Shown here one piece after another: positions 1-5,169 of a DNA stretch of 5,978 nucleotides. Numbering within the stretch: position 1 is the stretch's first letter; the number at the start of each line of letters is the position of its first letter. Origin of the DNA: Candidatus Margulisiibacteriota bacterium (GTDB lineage: Bacteria; Margulisbacteria; WOR-1; JAKLHX01). The position numbers were made by a program, and so were the translations under genes. Under the pieces are notes generated by a model, which saw nothing but the letters and a program-made list of their open reading frames with translations, was not told the origin of the DNA and searched no databases. The stretch lies in contig JAKLHX010000073.1 in the NCBI GenBank assembly GCA_022709925.1, forward strand, positions 1-5,978, in the 5' to 3' direction.

Positions 1-506
1 ACATGTATTATCCCGTTCAAAAAAGTTCCTGCCGCCACGACGATAGCGAGAGCAAGATATATCATGTTGAGTTTTGTGCGGACCCCCTCGACATGACCAC
101 AAGATACAAGGATCTCGTCTACGACCGCTTGTTTTATATCCAAGTTTTCTTGGGCTTCAAGAGTTTTCTTCATTTCCACATGGTAGAGTTTTTTATCGGA
201 TTGAGCCCTGAGCGATTGGACTGCAGGTCCTTTTGCGGTATTCAGCATCTTCATCTGGAGGAAAGTTTTATCGGTGTTTATGCCGATCTGTCCCCCCAAT
301 GCGTCTATTTCCCTGACCAGCTGGCTTTTTGCAGGGCCGCCGACAGCAGGATTGCACGGCATTACCGCGACCGTGTCAAGGTTCATAGTAAGCAAAAGCG
401 TCTTGCATCCGAGCCTGGCCGAAGCCAATGCCGCCTCGCAGCCGGCATGTCCCGCACCGATCACTATGACATCATAGGTTTTTGTATATTGCTTAGCCGT
501 TCCCAC
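1..506 (-). CDS. mnmG: tRNA uridine-5-carboxymethylaminomethyl(34) synthesis enzyme MnmG, N-terminal part (3' end outside window)
   Basis: This is the first 168 codons of MnmG (GidA), the FAD-dependent partner of MnmE. The pair adds the (carboxymethyl)aminomethyl group to U34 of certain tRNAs in the cytosol. Read on the minus strand, the protein begins MGTAKQYTKTYDVIVIGAGH. The FAD-binding GxGxxG motif (GAGHAG) is at residues 17-22. It is followed by the family blocks CNPAVGG, VREIDALGG, NTAKGPAVQSLRAQ and, near the window edge, AAGTFLNG, all collinear with E. coli MnmG. The start is the GTG at 506-504: an in-frame TAA lies four codons upstream, and the FAD motif follows at the usual distance. 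No Shine-Dalgarno site precedes it; instead a -10 element ends six bases upstream, suggesting a leaderless message. The gene is divergent from the epimerase-like gene and the rest lies beyond position 1. Identity is certain; the exact start is very likely. Confidence 0.95.
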   Translation of the reverse strand, partial: MGTAKQYTKTYDVIVIGAGHAGCEAALASARLGCKTLLLTMNLDTVAVMPCNPAVGGPAKSQLVREIDALGGQIGINTDKTFLQMKMLNTAKGPAVQSLRAQSDKKLYHVEMKKTLEAQENLDIKQAVVDEILVSCGHVEGVRTKLNMIYLALAIVVAAGTFLNGIIH

Positions 507-512
507 TCTTAA

Positions 513-521
513 ATTTTAACA
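513..521 (-). promoter_or_regulatory. Extended -10 promoter of mnmG (leaderless start)
   Basis: On the minus strand the bases read TGTTAAAAT: a TGn extension followed by a -10 hexamer TAAAAT (518-513), five of six matching TATAAT. Six bases (TTAAGA) separate it from the GTG start codon, so the usual start distance of seven bases puts +1 on the G of GTG. No good -35 lies at 16-18 bases spacing (AGAATT at 17). A TTGGCA at 546-541 is 22 bases away, too far. An extended -10 can work without a -35. The call is inference from motif and spacing. Confidence 0.6.
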
Positions 522-561
522 CGGAAAAAGGGTGAAATTCTGCCAAAAATCTTTCGAGAGA

Positions 562-567
562 TATATT
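562..567 (+). promoter_or_regulatory. Candidate -10 element for the epimerase-like gene
   Basis: TATATT (five of six matches to TATAAT) sits in the divergent spacer and would place transcription start near 574, giving a leader of about 19 bases that includes the Shine-Dalgarno site. No convincing -35 hexamer is visible at the right spacing, so this is a tentative call in an AT-rich spacer where such hexamers arise by chance. Confidence 0.3.
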
Positions 568-580
568 GAAACGCTTAAAT

Positions 581-587
581 AAGGAGG
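581..587 (+). promoter_or_regulatory. Strong Shine-Dalgarno site setting the start of the epimerase-like gene
   Basis: AAGGAGG lies five bases before the ATG at 593. It favours that ATG over the in-frame TTG at 566, which would lie upstream of the site and has no comparable site of its own. Confidence 0.85.
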
Positions 588-592
588 CCCAA

Positions 593-1393
593 ATGAAAAA
601 AGTATCAAGATGCGAAGCATTCAGGAGAAGCCCCCTTCCTGTTATAAACCCTTCTTTGACGACTTTGTCCCCGTTTCTCAGGGCCGGGAACAGAGCGGAA
701 TTCATTGAAAGAGCAAAAATGGCAAGACAAGCCGGCGCGAAAACCCTCCATCTGGATATTTTTGATCCGAGATATGTTGATACCGGCGGGAAACCGACAA
801 ACATGGACATATTTTGTCCTGATTTGGCAGGAGAATTGAAAAGAGAAGTAGGCTTGCCGGTCGATGCCCATTTTATGGTAAGGCCTTCTACTCTTGGCGG
901 CCATCAAAAATTTAACTCATATCTTCAGTCGTTTGGAGGATCTGCTGATTTTATGTCCATTCATTTGGGGGCATTCATTCAAGATAGTCTGTGCTTCGAT
1001 AATATCCTTGTGGCATTGGCTCAAATGAAAGCTGCGGGGTCGTCGGCAGGTATCGTGATAAATCCGAATGAAGGGCCTTTTCTGGCGGAGGAGATCGGGT
1101 CCGCCGCCGATTTTGCCCTGGCAATGACGGTCATTCCCGGTGACGGTGGGCGCGGGTTTGATACAAGAGGACTATGTAATATTTCCAGACTTAAAGCGCT
1201 TGGATTCCCAAACCTTGTTGCGGCCGACGGGGCCATAACCGGAGATACGATAAAAGCTCCTTTTGACGCGGGGGCCAGATGGTTCGTAGTCGGCTCTTAT
1301 TGGTTCGGAAGCGAAAAGAACGGATATAAATCATTTGATGGAATGAAACTAGCTTATGATGCGATGATAGAGGCGTGTAAGCCGAGGGGCTGA
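593..1393 (+). CDS. Divergent ribulose-phosphate 3-epimerase family protein
   Basis: This 266-residue protein has the (beta/alpha)8 fold signatures of the D-ribulose-5-phosphate 3-epimerase family but is clearly diverged. Family blocks in order are INPSL (18-22), LHLDIFD (52-58), VDAHFMV (90-96), FMSIHLGA (120-127), GIVINPN (153-159), AMTVIPGDGGRGF (177-189), AADGAI (210-215) and VVGSYWFGS (232-240). By alignment with known epimerases, the four metal ligands are present as His53, Asp55, His93 and Asp212, and Asp55 and Asp212 are also the expected acid/base pair. Phosphate-binding glycines (GG at 185-186, GS at 234-235) are kept. Differences from the usual form are Asp184 for Phe in PGFGG, DGA for DGG, a roughly 12-residue N-terminal extension and a longer loop around 97-118. 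The total exceeds the usual 215-230 residues. The fold and sugar-phosphate epimerase chemistry are likely; the substrate (ribulose-5-P, allulose-6-P or another) cannot be decided. Ile codon choice differs from its neighbours. It stops six bases before the -35 of pyrH and appears to be its own unit. Confidence 0.85.
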   Translation: MKKVSRCEAFRRSPLPVINPSLTTLSPFLRAGNRAEFIERAKMARQAGAKTLHLDIFDPRYVDTGGKPTNMDIFCPDLAGELKREVGLPVDAHFMVRPSTLGGHQKFNSYLQSFGGSADFMSIHLGAFIQDSLCFDNILVALAQMKAAGSSAGIVINPNEGPFLAEEIGSAADFALAMTVIPGDGGRGFDTRGLCNISRLKALGFPNLVAADGAITGDTIKAPFDAGARWFVVGSYWFGSEKNGYKSFDGMKLAYDAMIEACKPRG

Positions 1394-1398
1394 CTTGT

Positions 1399-1428
1399 TT
1401 GACACTCTTCTCTTATCTCTGTTATAAT
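1399..1428 (+). promoter_or_regulatory. Consensus sigma70-type promoter of the pyrH operon
   Basis: A perfect TTGACA (1399-1404) and a perfect TATAAT (1423-1428) are separated by 18 bases. The expected transcription start is about 1434-1436, only 4-6 bases before the pyrH ATG at 1440. No other strong promoter was noticed before the downstream genes, so this probably drives the whole pyrH-ychF run. Confidence 0.9.
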
Positions 1429-1439
1429 TTCGTAGATCC

Positions 1440-2153
1440 ATGAAACTAAAATATAAGCGCGTTCTCCTCAAGCTTAGCGGCGAATTCATCGGCGGGAAGC
1501 AAAAATTCGGTATCGACCAAGAAACCCTGCAAATGCTTGCCGAAGAAATAAAAAAATTAAAAAAACACAAAGTGGAATTAGGCATTGTCGTTGGGGGCGG
1601 GAATATTTTTAGAGGTATGGCCGGAAGTACTGGAGGCATGGATAGGGCGACCGGGGATTATATGGGGATGCTTGCCACGGTCATAAACGCCCTTGCCATA
1701 CAGGACGCGCTTGAAAAAGTAGGGATCTTCTGCAGAGTCCAGACGGCAATAGAGATGTTCGCGATAGCCGAGCCTTATATAAGACGCCGCGCGATAAGGC
1801 ACATGGAAAAAGGCCGCGTCGTGGTATTTGCAGGAGGGACGGGGAACCCTTATTTTACGACCGATACTACCGCGGCACTCAGAGCGGCGGAAGTCGGAGC
1901 CGATGTGATATTGAAAGCGACTAAAGTCGACGGTATATACACGGACGATCCGGTAAAGAACAAGGCTGCCAGAAGATATAAAAGGGTAAGCTACATGCAG
2001 ATACTCAAGAAAAGGCTGAAAGTAATGGACTCGACCGCCGTTTCTCTCTGCATGGACAACGAGATACCGATAATAGTTCTAGACCTTACAAAGAACGGGA
2101 ACATAGAAAAGGCCCTGCTCGGCAAACCGGTAGGGACCGTAGTGGAGAAATAA
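1440..2153 (+). CDS. pyrH: UMP kinase PyrH
   Basis: Cytosolic UMP kinase of the amino-acid-kinase fold converts UMP and ATP to UDP, the step that commits pyrimidine nucleotides to UTP and CTP. The 237-residue length is normal. Visible motifs are the N-terminal LLKLSGE (9-15, Lys11), the glycine loop GGGN (52-55) with Arg58, GMDRATGDYMGMLAT (66-80) with Asp73 in UMP binding, AGGTGNPYFTTDT (131-143), and KATKVDGIY (159-167) followed by DDP. The ATG at 1440 matches the usual N-terminus, and the promoter directly upstream leaves no room for an earlier start. There is no Shine-Dalgarno site, and the predicted leader is only 4-6 bases. The gene heads the operon; frr starts one base after its stop codon. 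The usual rpsB-tsf pair does not precede it here. Ile is encoded by ATA in 14 of 19 cases. Confidence 0.97.
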   Translation: MKLKYKRVLLKLSGEFIGGKQKFGIDQETLQMLAEEIKKLKKHKVELGIVVGGGNIFRGMAGSTGGMDRATGDYMGMLATVINALAIQDALEKVGIFCRVQTAIEMFAIAEPYIRRRAIRHMEKGRVVVFAGGTGNPYFTTDTTAALRAAEVGADVILKATKVDGIYTDDPVKNKAARRYKRVSYMQILKKRLKVMDSTAVSLCMDNEIPIIVLDLTKNGNIEKALLGKPVGTVVEK

Positions 2154-2154
2154 A

Positions 2155-2712
2155 ATGACAGACGATATCATGAAAAAGACCAAGGACAGAATGGGGAAGA
2201 CCATCGAAACTTTCAGGAAAGAGCTCTCGTCAATAAGGACGGGACGCGCAAGCGCCGCTCTTGTCGAAAATATCCATATAGATTATTACGGTACGTCGGT
2301 CCCGTTAAAACAGGTCGCAAACATATCCACCCCGGAATCAAAACAGATCGCCATACAGCCTTATGATAAAGGTGCCGTAACCGCAATAGATAAAGCGCTC
2401 CAGCAGGCTGACCTTGGAGCTATGCCGAAAGTCGAAGGGACGCTGATAAGGGTAATCCTTCCTCAGATGACCGAAGAAAGAAGAAGAGACCTGGTAAAGA
2501 CCATAAAGAAACATTCCGAGGAAGCTAAGGTCGCGATAAGGAACATAAGGCGCGATTCCATAGATGAAGTGAAAACACAGAAAGACTCCAAGAAATTTAC
2601 GGAAGACCAGGTCAAGCACTTTGACCAGGAGATACAAAAGCTTACGGACAACGAGATCTCCGGCATTGACAAGCTGGTCGTTTTAAAAGAAAAAGAAGTG
2701 ATGGAAGTTTAG
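2155..2712 (+). CDS. frr: Ribosome recycling factor (RRF)
   Basis: RRF acts with EF-G to split the post-termination ribosome so its subunits can be reused. The 185-residue protein matches the family end to end: the helical domain I start, RTGRAS (28-33), the domain II stretch YYGTSVPLKQVANI (44-57), LPQMTEERRRDL (102-113), and RNIRRD (129-134) containing Arg132, the arginine known to be important in E. coli RRF, followed by the C-terminal helix. One oddity is DLGAMP (86-91), where most bacteria have DLGLNP. The ATG follows the pyrH stop after one base, and a GGAGA Shine-Dalgarno site at 2144-2148 lies inside the end of pyrH, so the two are likely translationally coupled. The pyrH-frr order is widely conserved in bacteria. 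Confidence 0.97.
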   Translation: MTDDIMKKTKDRMGKTIETFRKELSSIRTGRASAALVENIHIDYYGTSVPLKQVANISTPESKQIAIQPYDKGAVTAIDKALQQADLGAMPKVEGTLIRVILPQMTEERRRDLVKTIKKHSEEAKVAIRNIRRDSIDEVKTQKDSKKFTEDQVKHFDQEIQKLTDNEISGIDKLVVLKEKEVMEV

Positions 2713-2751
2713 CCGTCTTATTAGGCCATTCCGTCAAGTCGGGCAATATCT

Positions 2752-3501
2752 ATGATCAATATTTTCTCCGTTTTTAAAAAGCAAGAACAGCCAGCCGTAT
2801 CTGGCGATGATATAGGGAATGTTCCGGCCCATGTCGCAATAATAATGGACGGGAACCGCAGATGGGCGGAAAAAAGGAACCTGCCGAAAGTCGCGGGATA
2901 CAGATATGCTCTCGAAGCCCTCAGGGATATTTACAATGCATGCATAGAGACGGGCGTAAAATATTTGACAATATATGCTTTCTCCACGGAAAACAAATTC
3001 AGGCCTAAAGACGAAGTCCAATACCTGGAATGGCTGTTCATCGAGGCCATAAATACCGAAACGGAAACCTTGCGCAGGAAGAACGTAAAGATACGCTTCG
3101 TAGGCAGGCTCAACGAGATAAAAAAAGAGGAGATGCATGCAAAGATCGCCGAGATAGAGAACGCTACGGCATCCAATACGGGGCTCAATCTTCAGGTCAT
3201 GTATAATTACGGCGGCAGAGCAGAGATAGCAGATGCCGTCAAAAAGATAGTTGCCTCGAACGCTTCTGCCGAAGATATAGACGAAGACACGATATCAAAA
3301 AATCTGTATATGCCGAACATCCCCGATCCGGACCTTTTGATACGCACCGGAGGCGATATGAGGATAAGCAATTTTCTTCTGTGGGAAGTGGCGTATTCGG
3401 AAATAATAGTGGTCGACACCTTTTTCCCTGATTTCAGAAAAAAGGAATTCATGGATTCAATAAAGGAATATTCGAACAGGTCCAGGAGATTTGGGAGGTA
3501 A
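2752..3501 (+). CDS. uppS: Undecaprenyl diphosphate synthase (cis-prenyltransferase) UppS
   Basis: UppS adds isopentenyl diphosphate units to farnesyl diphosphate in cis, forming the C55 carrier lipid for peptidoglycan and other wall glycans. The 249-residue protein shows HVAIIMDGNRRWA (27-39) with catalytic Asp33, YAFSTEN with the conserved Asn, the NYGGR motif, RTGGD (198-202), RISNFLLW with Arg204, and AYSE with the metal-binding Glu217. RTGGD replaces the usual RTGGE, a conservative change. A roughly 25-residue N-terminal extension before the catalytic motif is normal in length. ATG 2752 is forced: an in-frame TAG lies at 2722-2724 and there is no other ATG, GTG or TTG start before the catalytic block. 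No clear Shine-Dalgarno site is present. The gap to frr is 39 bases, the longest in the operon, and holds no convincing promoter or terminator. Confidence 0.96.
   Translation: MINIFSVFKKQEQPAVSGDDIGNVPAHVAIIMDGNRRWAEKRNLPKVAGYRYALEALRDIYNACIETGVKYLTIYAFSTENKFRPKDEVQYLEWLFIEAINTETETLRRKNVKIRFVGRLNEIKKEEMHAKIAEIENATASNTGLNLQVMYNYGGRAEIADAVKKIVASNASAEDIDEDTISKNLYMPNIPDPDLLIRTGGDMRISNFLLWEVAYSEIIVVDTFFPDFRKKEFMDSIKEYSNRSRRFGR
3493..3499 (+). promoter_or_regulatory. Shine-Dalgarno site deciding the cdsA start
   Basis: GGGAGGT overlaps the last codons of uppS and lies nine bases before ATG 3509 (twelve before the next ATG at 3512). An in-frame TTG at 3491 sits on top of this site and cannot be served by it, so ATG 3509 is preferred. 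Confidence 0.75.
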
Positions 3502-3508
3502 AATAAAG

Positions 3509-4327
3509 ATGATGGAACGGCTTTTTACTATATTGGCGGCGGTCCCCATAATATTTGCCTGCACATATTTCGGAGGTATATGGTTCTTCTTGCTGGTCTC
3601 CGTGCTGGCCACCATATCCATAAACGAATTTTACAACCTGATGAAAAAGAAAGGGTTTAACCCGTATTATACGCTTGGGAATTTTTTCAGTCTGCTGATA
3701 ATAGTGCTCATCCACAATACGCTGAAACATCCGGACTGGGAGCCGGTTTCTTCGGCGATCCTGACAGCAGCCATAATTTCATGTTTTTGTGCCGGGATAT
3801 TCATCCGCAGAAGCGCCCAGGCAACAGCAAATATTTCCGTTACGGTGCTCGGGATACTTTATGTAGGATGGCTTTTTAGCTACCTTGTTCTTTTGAGGGC
3901 TCTTACGGATAACGGGATATTCCTTTTCTTCCTGATGTTCGCTGTTTGGATCGCTGATACTTTGGCCTATATTGTCGGGAAAAAGATAGGTAAACGGCAA
4001 TTGAGCCCGTATATAAGCCCAAAGAAAACTGTCGAAGGCGCTATTGCGGGATTCATTGGGGCAATGATCGCGGCGATAGCTTTCGGCATGTTCTATGAGA
4101 ACACACTTATTCCTGCCAACATGATCCATTACCTGTTAATGGGCGCTCTTATAGGCGTGTTTGCCCAGATAAGCGATATATCAGAATCGATCATAAAAAG
4201 GGATGCCGGCGTAAAAGACTCAAGCAATATTGTCCCCGGCCATGGCGGGGTGCTCGACAGGATGGATAGCTTCATTTTTACCGCCCCGATCCTATACTAT
4301 TATATAACCGTCTTTTTCTTGAGATAA
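3509..4327 (+). CDS. cdsA: Phosphatidate cytidylyltransferase CdsA
   Basis: This integral membrane enzyme makes CDP-diacylglycerol from CTP and phosphatidic acid, the branch point for bacterial phospholipids. The 272-residue protein is strongly hydrophobic, with membrane segments near 5-38, 56-72, 80-99, 109-130, 137-157, 178-196, 206-221 and 255-271; the boundaries are estimated by eye. Diagnostic blocks are WIADTLAYIVGKKIGK (147-162), SPKKTVEG (170-177), and the CDP-DAG synthase signature SIIKRDAGVKD...PGHGGVLDRMD (227-253) with its conserved Lys, Asp and His residues. The family's usual GDL before the signature reads SDI here (222-224). It starts seven bases after uppS and ends five before nadC. 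The uppS-cdsA pairing is very common; the dxr and rseP genes that often follow are absent. Confidence 0.96.
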   Translation: MMERLFTILAAVPIIFACTYFGGIWFFLLVSVLATISINEFYNLMKKKGFNPYYTLGNFFSLLIIVLIHNTLKHPDWEPVSSAILTAAIISCFCAGIFIRRSAQATANISVTVLGILYVGWLFSYLVLLRALTDNGIFLFFLMFAVWIADTLAYIVGKKIGKRQLSPYISPKKTVEGAIAGFIGAMIAAIAFGMFYENTLIPANMIHYLLMGALIGVFAQISDISESIIKRDAGVKDSSNIVPGHGGVLDRMDSFIFTAPILYYYITVFFLR

Positions 4328-4332
4328 AAAAT

Positions 4333-5169
4333 ATGGAAGACATAGTAAAAAGAGCCCTCAAAGAGGATCTCGGCAAAGGGGATATAACCACAAAATGTCT
4401 CGTTCCTTCCGGCATGAGAGCAAAAGCGGTGATCGTTTCAAAGGAAGACGGCCTGTTGGCTGGGGTGGGTATTGCTAAACAGGTATTCTCGTCCCTTAAT
4501 AAAAAAATATCGTTTGTAGCACACAAAAAAGACGGGCAAAAAATAAAAAAGGGCGATGTTATAGCTTCCTTGAGCGGACCTGCCAGTCCGATACTCTCAG
4601 GAGAACGGCTTGCTCTCAATTTTATCCAAAGATTGTCCGGTATTGCAACATTAACTGGAAAATTCGTAAAGCTTTGTGCGGGCACCGGAGCAACGATACT
4701 CGATACGAGAAAAACCACCCCGAACCTCAGAGCGCTCGAAAAATTCGCCGTCAAAATGGGAGGCGGCACGAACCACAGAATGGGGTTATATGATGCGGTC
4801 CTGATAAAGGACAATCATCTTGTAGCCGAGCCGGATATAAAAAAAGCCGTTTCAAAAGCCCGAAGGACGGGGAAGGCTGTAGAGGTCGAGGTGAAGACCT
4901 TACCGGAACTTAAAAAGGCTCTCAGTGCCATGCCGGATAGGATCCTTTTGGACAACATGTCAGCGTCCAGGATTAAAAAAGCAGTAAAAATGACTAAGAG
5001 CCATTTTAAAAAGACAGGGAAAAAGGTCCTTCTGGAGGCTTCTGGCGGGGTAAATTTAAAGAACATAAAAAAGATCGCAAATGCCGGGGTGGATTTTATC
5101 TCTGTAGGAGCCCTTACTCATTCTCCCAAAGCGCTCGATATTTCCCTGGAAATAACAAAATGTCGCTGA
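4333..5169 (+). CDS. nadC: Nicotinate-nucleotide pyrophosphorylase (quinolinate phosphoribosyltransferase) NadC
   Basis: NadC converts quinolinate and PRPP to nicotinate mononucleotide with release of CO2, the last step specific to de novo NAD synthesis. The 278-residue protein matches the family throughout: EDLGKGDITT (11-20), GERLALNFIQRLSGIAT (90-106), ILDTRKTTPNLR (122-133), GGGTNHRMGLYDAVLIKDNH (143-162), VEVEV (183-187), LLDN (205-208), LEASGGV (234-240) and DFISVGALTHSPKALDISL (254-272). Substrate-binding Arg and Lys residues in the DTRKT, NHR and IKDNH motifs are all present. ATG 4333 lies five bases after cdsA with only a weak GAG-type site upstream, consistent with reinitiation after cdsA. 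The partner genes nadA and nadB are not in the window. The last ten bases overlap the start of ychF. Confidence 0.97.
   Translation: MEDIVKRALKEDLGKGDITTKCLVPSGMRAKAVIVSKEDGLLAGVGIAKQVFSSLNKKISFVAHKKDGQKIKKGDVIASLSGPASPILSGERLALNFIQRLSGIATLTGKFVKLCAGTGATILDTRKTTPNLRALEKFAVKMGGGTNHRMGLYDAVLIKDNHLVAEPDIKKAVSKARRTGKAVEVEVKTLPELKKALSAMPDRILLDNMSASRIKKAVKMTKSHFKKTGKKVLLEASGGVNLKNIKKIANAGVDFISVGALTHSPKALDISLEITKCR

Noticed and set aside
3..512. A 169-codon open frame on the plus strand
   Set aside because: It is the antisense shadow of mnmG: the minus strand of this stretch encodes an unmistakable FAD-binding MnmG N-terminus, while the plus-strand translation shows no family resemblance.
541..546. 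TTGGCA on the minus strand as the -35 of the mnmG promoter
   Set aside because: The spacer to TAAAAT is 22 bases, outside the usual 16-19; the TGn extension explains the promoter better.
566..592. TTG start at 566 for the epimerase-like gene, adding nine residues
   Set aside because: The strong AAGGAGG at 581-587 is correctly spaced for ATG 593 and would lie inside the coding region if TTG were used.
2712..2751. Possible hairpin or terminator between frr and uppS
   Set aside because: Only a three-base GCC/GGC pairing is evident with no T-run after it, too weak for an intrinsic terminator.
3491..3508. TTG start at 3491 for cdsA, adding six residues
   Set aside because: The GGGAGGT site overlaps the region just after this TTG and serves ATG 3509; the CdsA family usually starts close to the first membrane helix, as with ATG 3509.
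4278..4814. A 178-codon open frame on the minus strand
   Set aside because: It lies opposite the end of cdsA and half of nadC, both with full conserved motifs, and its own translation shows no recognisable domain.
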